From CBDFHB01 sp965250115 (GTDB lineage Bacteria; Acidobacteriota; Vicinamibacteria; Marinacidobacterales; SMYC01), in the NCBI GenBank assembly GCA_965250115.1, contig CBDFNJ010000001.1:682001-746000 (forward strand): a stretch of 64,000 nucleotides of DNA, read 5' to 3'. Below are positions 49,428 through 59,961 of the stretch, piece after piece. Both the position numbers and the translations under genes were made by a program. Numbering within the stretch: the stretch's first letter is position 1; every line of letters starts with the position of its first letter. Under the pieces are notes generated by a model that was not told the DNA's origin, did no database searches, and was given only the letters and a program-made list of their open reading frames with translations.

Positions 49428-50585
49428 ATGAACAGTAAGACATGGATGAAGGTTTTGACCTTCGCATTCGCCATGTCCATCGCGGTGAACCTCGCTGCAT
49501 TTGACGGGGGGCGTTCCGAGGAGCAGGAGAAGAAAATAACACCTGCCACCCAGATCGACTCTCCCAAAGAGCTCGCGGCTTCGGCCCAAAGCTCCGGCGA
49601 GGACTACGTGGTGGTCATGACCGACAAGGACACGACACCTCTCAGCGTTTACCAGAAATATCTGGAGAGCGCTGACTTCTGGAGACAACTCACAGAGCAT
49701 AACCTGCTACAGAAGGGTATCGAGGACAAGGTCCCTGAAAGCATGCTCAAGAGCGGCCAGATTCCTGCCAAGGTCACGAAGTTCAGCGGCAACGTAGAAG
49801 TTTCCAGGAACTTTGACTGGAAGTGGGTTCGGGTCGTTCCGAACATGCTCGTGCAAGAAGGTGACTGGATCCGTACTCGGGCGAAATCCTCAGCAGAGGT
49901 TCGTCAGAGCGACGGTACGGTCATCGTGCTTCGTCCGAACACGAAGATCCTCTTCGAGTCGAACGGCGAGGCCAAGACGGCACGCGGCGAAGTTCGCACG
50001 ACCAAGCTCAAACTCGAAGAGGGATCGATTCTCGCGCGCGTGAAGAAACTCGCGCAGAGGGATAGCCGCTTCGAGATCTCGACGCCAACGGCGACGTCCT
50101 TCATTCGTGGAACCGAGTTCCGCGTGAAGGTCGAAGCCGGGGGCACGCGTCTCGAGGTACTCGAGGGTCGCGTAGACTTCGGTGACGAGACTCAGCAGGT
50201 TTCCGTGGATGGTAACTTCGGGTCGCTCGCGGCTGCCCAGGGTGTCATGCCCGCACAGCCTCACGCGCTTCCCGCGGCTCCCGCCGCGCTGCTGGCTCCC
50301 GAGGACCGTCAGGTTCTCGAGGGCGACCTCGCGGATTACAACTTCGCGTGGGCCTCGGTATCGAATGCCGCTCGCTATCACCTGGAAGTCTCCGCCGACG
50401 CCGAGTTCAAGCAGCTCGTCGACGAGACGTGGGCCGAGGGTGAGAGTGCGTTGGTCCAGAACCTGGATCTTACGGACCTCGAGCCGGGCACGTACTTCTG
50501 GCGCGTCTCGTCTATTGACGCCCAGGGTTACGAAAGCGCCTGGTCGGCCACGAGCCACTTCATCTATCCGATGAAGCTTCGGTAA
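49428..50585 (+). CDS. FecR-domain envelope protein
   Basis: 385 residues from ATG 49428, nine bases after AAGGAGG; GTG 49419 overlaps that site and is less likely. N-terminal signal (VLTFAFAMSIAVNLAAF), then VYQKYLESADFWRQLTEHN, and a FecR domain (AKVTKFSGNVEVSR, SSAEVRQSDGTVIVLRPNTK, FEISTPTATSFIRGTEFRV, LEVLEGRVDFG). The C-terminal ~100 residues look like an Fn3-type repeat (FAWASVSNAARYHLEVS). FecR domains here are probably structural, not iron sensors. A strong terminator follows. Confidence 0.85.
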   Translation: MNSKTWMKVLTFAFAMSIAVNLAAFDGGRSEEQEKKITPATQIDSPKELAASAQSSGEDYVVVMTDKDTTPLSVYQKYLESADFWRQLTEHNLLQKGIEDKVPESMLKSGQIPAKVTKFSGNVEVSRNFDWKWVRVVPNMLVQEGDWIRTRAKSSAEVRQSDGTVIVLRPNTKILFESNGEAKTARGEVRTTKLKLEEGSILARVKKLAQRDSRFEISTPTATSFIRGTEFRVKVEAGGTRLEVLEGRVDFGDETQQVSVDGNFGSLAAAQGVMPAQPHALPAAPAALLAPEDRQVLEGDLADYNFAWASVSNAARYHLEVSADAEFKQLVDETWAEGESALVQNLDLTDLEPGTYFWRVSSIDAQGYESAWSATSHFIYPMKLR

Positions 50586-50612
50586 CGACATCTCGCCTCT
50601 CTTACGAGGCAG

Positions 50613-50644
50613 GCCCTCTCCCGACTGGGAGAGGGCTCTTTTTT
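50613..50644 (+). terminator. Rho-independent terminator
   Basis: GCCCTCTCCC (50613-50622), loop GACT, GGGAGAGGGC (50627-50636), then TCTTTTTT. Perfect 10-bp stem with U-tract, 28 bp after the FecR-gene stop. Confidence 0.93.
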
Positions 50645-50765
50645 GTCCCGGCGCATGTTGCTTTTCTCCTACGGGCGTCGCGGAATCAATAGTTCAAACT
50701 CAATGGAATCAAATACTTAACCGACATGGGCGGTGGCACGAGACTTGCTCCTTGAAGGGGCGGAC

Positions 50766-53107
50766 ATGATGATGCGGACACGAAGCTGGACAGCTGTGCT
50801 CTGCGCGGTGGCCCTGATCTTCGCCTCCGGAGCTTCCGTCGAGGGCGCCTTCACGAGGCGCAAGCCCATCACGATCGATCCGCTGCAAGTTACGGGATCT
50901 TCGGACCTCTCGAGCTTCCCGGTGCTCGTGAGCCTCGTGGGTACCGACTTGATGCTCGCGCCTTCGGGAGACGTCACGAGCGCCCTCGGACACGACATCC
51001 TGTTCCGGGCCGAGGACGATGCGACCTGCGGCGGGGTCGGGACCGCGCCGTGCATTCTCGATCACGAGATCGAGACCTATGACCCAAGCTCCGGAACGCT
51101 GGTCGCGTGGGTCAGAGTGCCCGTGCTATCGACGCTCAACCCGACCGTTCTCTACGTCTATTACGGGGACGCCGCGGTGACGAGCCCGCTTCAGAATCCT
51201 CAGGGAGTCTGGGACGCTAGCTTTCGCGAGGTCTTTCATCTCGACGAGACGAGGGATCACACCGATTCGACGGCCAACGGCTATTCGATGGTGACGCTAG
51301 GCACCGTAACGCAGGGCGTTACCGGCAAGGTCGGGCCGGCCTACGAGTTCCACGGCCCCACGCACTCCCGCGCCATCGCCTCGGACGGCGCGATGGGCGC
51401 AAGCGCCAGTCATACCTTCGAGGCCTGGATCTACCTGGAAACACTTCAATCGGGTCAGTTCACGGGTTACGTCACAAAGGGTCGCGATTCCGGCGTCGAG
51501 TGGAGCGGGCTCTTCAAGAGCGGCTCGGATCGGATCAGCCTTGGCTGGCAGTGTTGCAATCCGCCCACGCAACCGGGCAACTTGAACGGTCCTGTGCTCA
51601 GCACGGGTCAGTGGTACTGCGCGGCCGCGACGTTCGATGGCGTGGGCAAGGTGCGCACGCTATATGTGGATGGTGCTCCGGTCGCGACGGACGTCAACGC
51701 CGACCACGCTGGCTTCGTCGAGTATCTGCGTATCGGCGACGACAGCAACGGACAGTACCACGACGGTTTCCTCGACGAGATCCGGGTCTCCGACGTCGCT
51801 CGCTCCCCCGACTGGATCCAGACGTCCCACAACAACCAGGACATCCCGGGAAGCTTCTATGCCGTCGGAGGGGAAGACCCCGCGCCGCCCGCGGTGAACG
51901 TCGCCACGACGCTCGAAGCTCCCTGTCTCGGGATCGGAAGCGGGACCTGTCACTTCCGATCCATTGGCACCCGCCCCGTCTACGGAACGGTTGAGGCCGA
52001 GGGAGCCCCGACAACCGTCTCAGCGACGACCGGCTCCACGATCGTCACTGGCGCCGGGACCGGTCGGATCACTGCGAATCGAGGTCGCGGAGACCGGATC
52101 AACATTGGGGGGACGGACTACACGATTCTGTCCGTCGATACCGAGACGCAGCTCAAGCTGACCACTCCTTTTACTGGCGCTTCGGGCGGAGGCAAGACCT
52201 ACGCCATCTCGCGAAAGTTCGGGACCCTCGCGTCATGGGAAGCCTGCATCGATGGTCCGGGAGGGGCCGGCTGCGAAGGCGTGTCCAGCGCCAATCTCGT
52301 CACGGACAATCGCGCCGAGGTAGGTATCGCCTACAACGATGGAACCTACACGGCGGCGGGGACGGTCCTCAACATCAACAACTCGATCACCGACGCTACC
52401 CACGACATTACCCTGACCGTCGACCCGGGAAACCGACACACGGGAGTCGCGGGGACGGGTGTTCTCGTCGACAACGGAGGCGCGAACACGCTCTGGGCCG
52501 TCGCGGTGCAGGACGACCACGTCACGGTCGAATGGCTGAGAATTACGGGAGGCAGCGGAACCGGGGCCCACGGGTTCAACGTGGTAGCGGATACGAATCA
52601 AAACAGAATCGTCATCCGCAACAACCTCGTTCACGACGTGACCGGCATGGGCATCCGCATCAACAGCGTGGACGCCGTTGTCGACGTCTACAACAACATC
52701 GTTTACGAAACGGGAAATCAAGTTGCCCGGATCAACCGGGTGCTTTTACCGGGCAGTCGAGTGCGCTTCCTCAACAACACGTTCTATAACCCGACTGGAT
52801 CCGGGATCGGTAGCGCGGCCGCCTCGAACCCCCACGTTTTGTTTCGCAACAACATCATCTATGACAGCTCCGCGGGTTTCAACCCTGCCTGGATCAACGT
52901 CGGGAGCAGCAACAATCTCTCGGACGACGTCGCCACACCTTCACACCCCTCGACACTCTTCGTTCCCGACACGGGGCACAGCCCGAGCGGTGGCGGTGTC
53001 TATGGCGCTTCGATCCCGAGCGCGAGCTTTCTCGATACGACCGGAGGCTCGGAGAATCTGCACATCCAGGGAGGAAGCACGGCGGAGAACCAGGCCGCGA
53101 GCTTGAG
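50766..53107 (+). pseudogene. Fragment A: signal, DUF2341, LamG, first repeat module
   Basis: About 780 residues. The signal peptide RSWTAVLCAVALIFASGAS is followed by FTRRKPITIDPLQVTGSSDL, VYYGDAAVTSPLQNP (DUF2341), then HTFEAWIYLETLQSGQF and FLDEIRVSDVARSPDWIQ (LamG/concanavalin fold). Module 1 begins CHFRSIGTRP near 51949 and includes ANRGRGDRINIGGTDYTIL. Without the downstream half it would be an exported peptide without a protease domain; translation now runs into the IS and ends at 53141. Confidence 0.85.
53100..53107. repeat. IS256 target duplication, left
   Basis: AGCTTGAG, repeated at 54568-54575 at the other end. Confidence 0.9.
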
Positions 53108-54567
53108 GGGGATGTCCCGCCGGATGTTGAATTTGGGGTAGCGGCGGCTCCTTGGCCGGCCTAAGAATAGGTCTGCCAAACCAACCGTCTCCAGAGGGGG
53201 ACAAGGAGCCACCATGCCAAGGAAATCAAAGAAGCCAGTAAGAAAGCAAACGCACTCGCCTACGGGCAAGGTAGTTGGCCAAGTCGGTCAGATACTGCTA
53301 CCGATGATAGCTGGGATCGCGGCCACGAAGGCGGACCTGACGGAATGGGTGTACGAGCAAGGACTGACCGCATTGCACCTACTCCTGAGAGAGGACGCGG
53401 AGAAGATCGCGGGGCCGAAGGGCAAGCACGAGAAGGAGCGAACTCATAACCACTGGGGGAGCACGGATGGGGAGCTGAGCTTCGGCGGTCGTCGAATCCA
53501 AGTGTCGCGACCTCGAGTTCGTTCGAAGTCGGGCGAGGAGGCGTCGCTTCCACACTTCGAAGCCTTCCGCGAAGAAGACCCGCTTCCGGAGCGAGTGCTG
53601 AACCAGATCTTGGTGGGGGTATCGACCCGAAATTACGAATCGAGTCTGGACAAACCCTCGGCGAAGTTGAAGTCTCGTGGCACGAGCAAGAGTGCCGCCA
53701 GCCGTCACCTCGTGAGCCAGACGACTAAGAAGCTCGAGGAATACCTATCTCGGAGGCTAGAGGAGTTCGAGCTTGCGGCACTAATGATGGATGGCCTTGA
53801 GGTGGCCGGACAGACCGTCGTCGTAACTCTCGGTATCACAATAGATGGAACGAAGGTGCCCTTGGGTATATGGCTGGGCTCGACGGAGAACTCTCGGGTG
53901 TGCACCGCGATGTTGCAGAACCTTCTCGAGCGGGGATTGCGGATCGACGAATCGATTCTCTGCGTAGTGGACGGAGGCAAAGGGATCCGCAAAGCACTCG
54001 TCGACGTTTTGGGGGATCTCGCGGTTATCCAAAGATGCCAGCTCCACAAACTCCGAAATCTACGCTCGTACCTTCCCAAGTCCCGTCACGCCTACGTGCT
54101 CCAGACAATGAAGGAAGCGTACAAATGCAAGAGTGCCGACAAGGCGCGCAAGCGACTTCAGGCATTGGTGTCGTGGCTCAAGCGAAACGGCTACGACGAA
54201 GCTGCCGGAAGCCTTCGCGAAGGGATGGAAGAGACCCTCACGGTTGTGAAGCTCGCTCTACCCGAGTTACTTCGCAAATCTCTGGCCACGACAAACGCCA
54301 TCGAGAATCTCAACGGCACCATCCGCAGAGTCTCGAGAAACGTCAAGCGGTGGAAGAGTCCTTCCATGATTCGCCGATGGACCGCTCTCGGCGTCGTCAC
54401 GGCGGAGAAAAAGTTTCACCGTATCAAAGGCTATCGCCATATGGGCGCTCTCGTTCACGCGCTTAGAAGCAAACAGAAATCTCTTGACAGCGATGAGGTT
54501 GCTGCCTAAGAGTATTCACAGGTGCCGCCGCTACCCGACCAAATTCAACAGCGGCCGGGACATCCCC
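53108..54567 (+). mobile_element. IS256-family insertion sequence (1,460 bp)
   Basis: Inverted ends begin GGGGATGTCCCG and share TGTTGAATTTGG and GGTAGCGGCGGC with minor mismatches over about 40 bp. Exact 8-bp target duplications flank them. The transposase is intact and the insertion site rejoins in frame, so it is recent. Confidence 0.93.
53214..54509 (+). CDS. tnp: IS256-family (mutator-type) transposase
   Basis: 431 residues, full length. DDE residues: first Asp in LMMDGLEVAGQ, second in LCVVDGGKGIRKAL, Glu in TTNAIENLNGTIRR. The C-x2-H insertion motif IQRCQLHKLRNLRSYLP is typical. Its N-terminus is basic. A ribosome site AAGGAGCCACC precedes the ATG. Confidence 0.95.
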   Translation: MPRKSKKPVRKQTHSPTGKVVGQVGQILLPMIAGIAATKADLTEWVYEQGLTALHLLLREDAEKIAGPKGKHEKERTHNHWGSTDGELSFGGRRIQVSRPRVRSKSGEEASLPHFEAFREEDPLPERVLNQILVGVSTRNYESSLDKPSAKLKSRGTSKSAASRHLVSQTTKKLEEYLSRRLEEFELAALMMDGLEVAGQTVVVTLGITIDGTKVPLGIWLGSTENSRVCTAMLQNLLERGLRIDESILCVVDGGKGIRKALVDVLGDLAVIQRCQLHKLRNLRSYLPKSRHAYVLQTMKEAYKCKSADKARKRLQALVSWLKRNGYDEAAGSLREGMEETLTVVKLALPELLRKSLATTNAIENLNGTIRRVSRNVKRWKSPSMIRRWTALGVVTAEKKFHRIKGYRHMGALVHALRSKQKSLDSDEVAA

Positions 54568-54575
54568 AGCTTGAG
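54568..54575. repeat. IS256 target duplication, right
   Basis: AGCTTGAG, identical to 53100-53107. Confidence 0.9.
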
Positions 54576-55329
54576 TGCAGTCTTTACCATCGACATCGAC
54601 GGGGTCGTGAGGGACGCTCCCTGGGACATCGGGGCGGACGAGTTCGCGGCCTCGGCTCACTTTCGTTCGATCGGTACGGTGGCCAACTATACGACCGGCA
54701 CGGTAACGGCTACGAACGGATCGGCGGTGGTCTCGGGTGCGACGACCTCGTGGCAAAGCGCGAACCGCGGCCGGGGCGACCGCATCACCATCGACAGCGT
54801 CGACTATACGATTCTCTCCGTGACCTCGGAAACGAGCCTCCTCCTGACGAGCCCTTTTGGCGGAGCGAGCGGAGCAGGCAAGAGCTACACGATCGCTAGA
54901 AAGTTCGCGACCCTCGCCTCATGGGAAGACTGCGTCGATGGCCCCGGCGGCGCCGGCTGTGAGGGCGTCGCCAGCACGAGCCTCGTCACGGACAATCGGA
55001 GCGAAGTGGGCATCGCCTACGACGATAGCGTCTTCACGGTCGGGATCCTCATCGACGGATCGACGACGGACGCGACGCACACCATTACGCTCACGGCGGA
55101 TGATGGGAATCGGCATTACGGTATCGGGGGAACGGGCGTCGAGCTCGACAACGGCGTGAGCACGACGAAAGCGGTCCAGATTCAAGACGACCACGTCACT
55201 TTCGAGTGGTTCGAGGTCAAGAACGGAATTGGAGGCGCGGACGGCGTCGACGTCGCCAACCTGGGTGCCCCGAACTACATCGTTCTGCGCAGCCTGATCG
55301 TGCATAACACGGGGAGCAGCGGGATCTAG
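54568..55329 (+). pseudogene. Fragment B: second repeat module, ends at amber codon
   Basis: Continues the frame as SAVFTIDIDGVVRDAPWDIG, then AHFRSIGT (near 54658), ANRGRGDRITIDSVDYTIL, CVDGPGGAGCEGVAS and DDHVTFEWFEVKNG. The frame is interrupted by TAG at 55327-55329 (GI-stop-LQEPDLKAS); CAG to TAG is the simplest change. It lacks its own start signal. Confidence 0.85.
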
Positions 55330-56680
55330 CTTCAGGAGCCAGATCTCAAGGCCTCGGTCTACAACAACATCGTCTATCGATCCGTAACGAGGGGAATCCG
55401 GTCCTCAGTCGCGCTGAACGCTGGCGCTAGCATCGACATCTTCAACAACACGCTCTTTGCCAACGCGTCCCAAGGTATCCAGGCCACGGCTGGTGGACAA
55501 CCGAACCTCACGCTCCGCAACAATGTGGCGCATAGCAACTCATCCGGCGACTACGACGTCACCGTGCTGAGCTCGACGAGCAGTCACAACATCGCTGGAG
55601 ACGCCACCGGCGTATCGCACAGTCCAGGCACCGGCGGTACCGACAACGTGCCTCTGGCCAATCTTCGCTTCGTCTCGACGACCATCGGAGTCGAGAACTT
55701 CCACATATTGAACGGCAGCGCGGCCGAAGGGGCCGCCGTCGATCTCAGCGGCAGTTTCACCAACGACGTCGACAACGAGACGCGGGACGCTTCCTGGGAT
55801 GCGGGAGCTGATGACATCACGACGGTCGTCCATTACCGCTCGATCGGAACCCGCCCCAACTACGGCAACGCAGGCCCGGAGGGAGCGGGAACGACCGTGA
55901 CCGCGACGAACGGTTCCGCCGTCGTGACAGGAAGTCCCGGCTCGGGCTGGCTCGGTGCCAACCGTGGTCGAGGCGATCGGATCACGATCGACGGGACCGA
56001 CTACACCATCCTCGCCGTCGATTTTGATACCCAGCTCCGTCTCACGAGCCCCTTCGTCGGCACGACGGCGTCCGGCAAGAGCTACACCATCGCGAGAAAG
56101 TTCGGAACCATCGCGGCCTGGGAGGACTGCATCGACGGGCCCGGCGGTGCCGGATGCGAAGGGGTCTCGAGCTCGAGCCTCGTTGCCGACAACCGGCGTG
56201 AGGTCGGTATCGCCTACAAAGACTCCGCGTTCGGCGCCTCCGTCGCCATCGAAGGAGCGACGACCGACCAGAACCACTTCATCACGCTGACGGCGGATGA
56301 CGGCAACCGGCATTACGGTGTCGCGGGGCAAGGCGTGTACATCGTGGGCACCGAGGTTCTCGTGGAGAACGACTACACCGTCGTCGAGTGGCTCGAGGTC
56401 AGGACCTCGGGTGGGGCTGGGTTCCGCGTGCGTGATGCTTCGAACGTTCTCCTACAGTTTCTCGTTTCTCAGGGGAACGTGAACGGGGTGCAGATGGCGG
56501 GCGCCGGAGGCAACAACTTCACCCTTCGAAACTCGATCATCTACGGAAACAGCAACGACGGCATCGCGGGCGACGAAGCGGACGACGCGGTGACCGTGGA
56601 GAATTGCACGGTTTTCATAAACCAGGACCAGGGCATCGAGGACAACAACTCTCCGTTCACCATTCACCGTTCGCAATACC
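55330..56680 (+). pseudogene. Fragment C: beta-helix strands and third repeat module
   Basis: Same frame as fragment B: ASVYNNIVYRSVTRG, NLTLRNNVAHSNSSGDY, then module 3 from VHYRSIGTRP (near 55828) with ANRGRGDRITIDGTDYTIL and GPGGAGCEGVSS. Asn-rich beta-helix strands (FTLRNSIIYGNSNDGI, NCTVFINQDQGIEDNN) follow. Near 56665-56686 the frame moves by one base; past that it turns into RSQYHLHEQL. Confidence 0.82.
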
Positions 56681-56686
56681 ATCTCC

Positions 56687-59600
56687 ATGAACAACTTTGC
56701 GAACGACTACAGCGTCGCCATCGTCACGGGGTCCAACAACATCTCGTCCGACGGCTCGACGGCGGGCGCGGGCACGCTGATGAATCGAACCGCGACCGAC
56801 AACCCTGCTCCGGGAGCTGGCGACTGGGTCATGTTCCAGAGTCTCGTCGGCGGCAGTGAAGATCTCCACCTCCGAAACCACGTCGAAAACGACGCCATCG
56901 ACAACGGGGTCAGCCTAGCAACCTCCTTCACCGGAGACATCGATGGCGGGCTGAGGACGACCCCCTGGGACGTCGGCGCCGACGACGTCCTGGCGACGAC
57001 GGCGGCAGATCTCGTCCGATTCGAAGCCCTCGGTCATGACGGTGCCATCGAGCTCGTGTGGGAGACCGCATCCGAAATCGACAATCTCGGCTTCCACCTG
57101 TTCCGATCGTCCTCAGCGGGCGGGCCTTTCGAACGGGTCACGTCGCGCGTGATCCCCGGCCTCGGCAACTCACCCGTTGGAGCGCGCTACGCCTATCGCG
57201 ACGAGGGCCTCGTCAACGGAAAGGTCTATTTCTACAAGCTTCAGGACATCGAGACGACGGGCAAGGAAACCTTGCACGGCCCGGTCTCGGCAATGCCGAA
57301 TCCGGAGTCGGACTCCGAGGAGAAGGAAGAGACGGCCCGCATCCGCTACGGCGACCCGGAGGCGAGCGGAGTGGCGATCGTCGAGCAGACCCCGCTCGGA
57401 GTCGTCATCGAGCTCGAGACCCGGGGCTTCTACGCGCTGCCTCTCGAGGACGGCGCCGTCCGCATCGAAGTGCCGGGGTTCGAGGAAGGCGAGCAGGGAC
57501 TTGCTCTCGAGCGCGTGTCGGTGCCCGCGATCGCGGGACGCCACGTCGACGTCGTCTCCGTTCAAGGTTTCGACGTTTCGACCTTCGGTTACTTGACGCC
57601 CGCCGGGGAGCGCCTCGAACCAGAAGCGAGCTCTCGCGGGACGGTGCAATTGCGTCGGAAACGTCGGGCTCGAACGCGCTCTTCCTCCGAGCTCGCCAAT
57701 CTCGCGAGTGTGGCCTTTCAAGGTGTTGACAAGAAAGCACTTCTAGAGCTCTACCCGATCCGATGGGATGGCACGCGACTCGTTGTCGTTCGAAGAATTC
57801 GAGTCCGACTCTCCTTCCAGCGCCTCGACCGAAGCGAAAGCCCGACCGGACGCCGCGTCCGCCACCTCGATCGAAAGACACGGTCGCCCATCGCCCGCTT
57901 CGCCACGTGCCAGGCGGGATTACACGTCGTGCGCTTCGAGGAGATCCTCCGTCAAAAGCGCGCCATCGCGGCCCCCAGGCTCACTCTCGCACGTCAGGGA
58001 CGTCCCGTTGCGTTTCACATCGAGCCCCACTCGGATTCCTTCTCGCCAGGCTCGCAGCTGTACTTCGTCTCCGGCTCCCCGAACGAGAACCCTTATGGCA
58101 AAGAGTTGGTCTTCGAGCTTTCATGGGGCCGGGGCGAGACCATGGAGATCGAGAGCGGAGCCCCACTCGGCGTCGAGTTGTCTCACTACTGGCAAGAGGA
58201 GACACGCGAGGAGAACCGTCTCTATCAGGCCGCGCTCCTGGATGCGCCCGATCTCTGGCTATGGGATCTCGTCATGTCCAGGGAAACGAAGCGCTTCTCC
58301 TTCGTAACGACAGAGCTCGCCCCGGTCGCTCGAACACCTCAACTCCAAGTCTGGCTTCAGGGCACGAGCGATTTTCCCGTCTCGCCCGATCATCATCTTC
58401 GCCTCTACGTCAACGGCTTCTTTGTGGCGGAGGCGAGCTTCGACGGAAAGATCGGTCACCGGATCGAAGCGGAGCTTCCCTTCGGCATTCTCGTCGAAGG
58501 AGAGAACGAGCTCGAGGTCGAGAACGTCGGCGATACGGAAGCGGCCTATTCGATGGTCATGTTGGATCGGTTCCAAGTCGCCTACCCGCGACAGACGACA
58601 GCGGCGCACCGCGAGCTACGCGGACGATGGTCCGATTCGGGATCGGTTGAGCTCGCGCTGCCGGGTGCCTACGTCCTCGACGTGACGAACGAGCCTCGAT
58701 GGCTATCTGGTACTCTCGCGACGGACTCAGGCGTCCGCTTCGCCGTCACGGAAGGCCGGGAGTATTGGGCCATAGCGGCCGAGGCCGTCCACAGGCCCGA
58801 AGTTCGCTTCCCGAGGTCGCGGCTCCGCTCGCGAACCGAGAGGGCCGATTACGTCGCCATCGGTCCGCGAGCCCTCCTCGAGGCCGTCGAACCGCTGCTC
58901 GCTCGGCGACGAGAGCAAGGGCTAACCGTACGGTCCGTTGCGACCGAGGAGATCTACGAATCCTTCGGTTTCGGCGAGTCCTCGCCTCGAGCGATCGCGG
59001 ACTTCGTCTCCTACGCGTACCACGAGTGGGATCGACCCTCGCTTCGTTACGTGCTCCTGGTAGGCGACGCCAATTACGATTTCAAGGACTATCTCGGCAC
59101 GGGCGTCCCGAACGACGTTCCTCCATTGATTGTGAGGACGGACTACCTGTGGACAGCGTCCGATCCGGCCTATGCTGCGGTCAATGGAGACGATGACCTC
59201 CCCGACATCGCAATCGGCCGATTGCCGGTCTCTTCGGTTGAGCAAGCACGATCGCTCGCCGACAAAATCATCGCCTTCGAGCAATCGGGGGAGCACTTCG
59301 AAGGTCGATCCGTCGTCGTGAGCGATAATGCCGACCGCGGCGGCGATTTCGAGTCCAACGCGCGCGAGCTCACCGAAGGGCTCCTTCGGAACCACGACCC
59401 GCGGTCGATCCTGCTCGGCGAGCTCGGGCGAGAGGCGACCCGCGCGGAGATCGCGAAGAGCCTGAACGAGGGCGCTGCGACGCTCGGCTATATCGGACAC
59501 GGCGCCATCCACCTATGGGCCGACGAGAACATCTTCCAGCGGGAAGACGTCGCCCTGCTGACACCTCAGCCCGAGCAACCCCTCTTGCTCACGATGAACT

Positions 59601-59887
59601 GCCTGAACGGATACTTCCACTTCCCCTTCTTTGACTCCCTGGCCGAAACGCTCGTCGAAGCCGAGCATCGTGGCGCCATTGCCGCCATCTCCCCCAGCGG
59701 CCTGAGCCTCGATGTGCCGGCGCACCGATTCCACAAGCTACTGCTGAACGAGATCCTCCACGGCGGGCACGAGCGCCTCGGCGACGCCATTCTCGCCGCG
59801 CAGAGCGACTACGTGGAAACGGGGGCCTATCCGGAGCTCTTGAGGATCTACCACCTCTTCGGCGACCCGGCTCTCCGATTGAGATAG
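56687..59887 (+). pseudogene. Fragment D: Fn3-like segment and C25 peptidase domain
   Basis: Third reading frame, about 1,066 residues: end of the beta-helix (MNNFANDYSVAIVTGSNNIS), Fn3-like IELVWETASEIDNLGFHLFR (~125-215), a long beta-rich linker, then the C25 domain from about residue 715 (YVAIGPRALLEAVEPLLARR, VLLVGDANYDFKDYL, DIAIGRLPVSS). Catalytic His is in TLGYIGHGAIHLW and Cys in LLTMNCLNGYFHFP. The domain is intact, but no signal peptide or ribosome site is seen before the internal ATG 56687. Confidence 0.87.
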
Positions 59888-59961
59888 AGGGCCTCTCAGG
59901 TTTTATCTGAGCGGAGGGTCCTGCGGCGCGCTATGATCTCGGTTTCCCCTGGGAGCACAAA

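Larger units (their letters stand above)
50766..59887 (+). pseudogene. Giant secreted C25 peptidase gene, broken by IS256, an amber codon and a frameshift
   Basis: Start at ATG 50766 after AAGGGG. Removing the IS (53108-54567) and one target copy joins AASL to SAVFTIDIDG in frame. Ignoring TAG at 55327-55329 and correcting a one-base shift near 56665-56686 gives about 2,550 residues. Order: signal peptide; DUF2341 (~30-170); LamG-like (~175-370); three modules of about 400 residues starting with FRSIGT or YRSIGT, each followed by beta-helix-like repeats; an Fn3-like segment; and a gingipain-type C25 domain with His (GYIGHGAIH) and Cys (TMNCLNGYF). Probably a cell-surface or secreted protease-adhesin. 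The fragments are described separately. Confidence 0.85.

Noticed and set aside
55327..55329. Recoding of TAG as an amino acid (two in-frame TAGs in this window)
   Set aside because: TAG is used as the normal stop of mqnE, mqnC and ftsH, so a general amber reassignment is unlikely; mutation or sequence error fits better.
56687..59887. Independent C25 peptidase gene starting at ATG 56687
   Set aside because: No signal peptide or ribosome site, and the start lies inside a beta-helix segment continuous with the previous frame; better seen as the last fragment of the broken gene.
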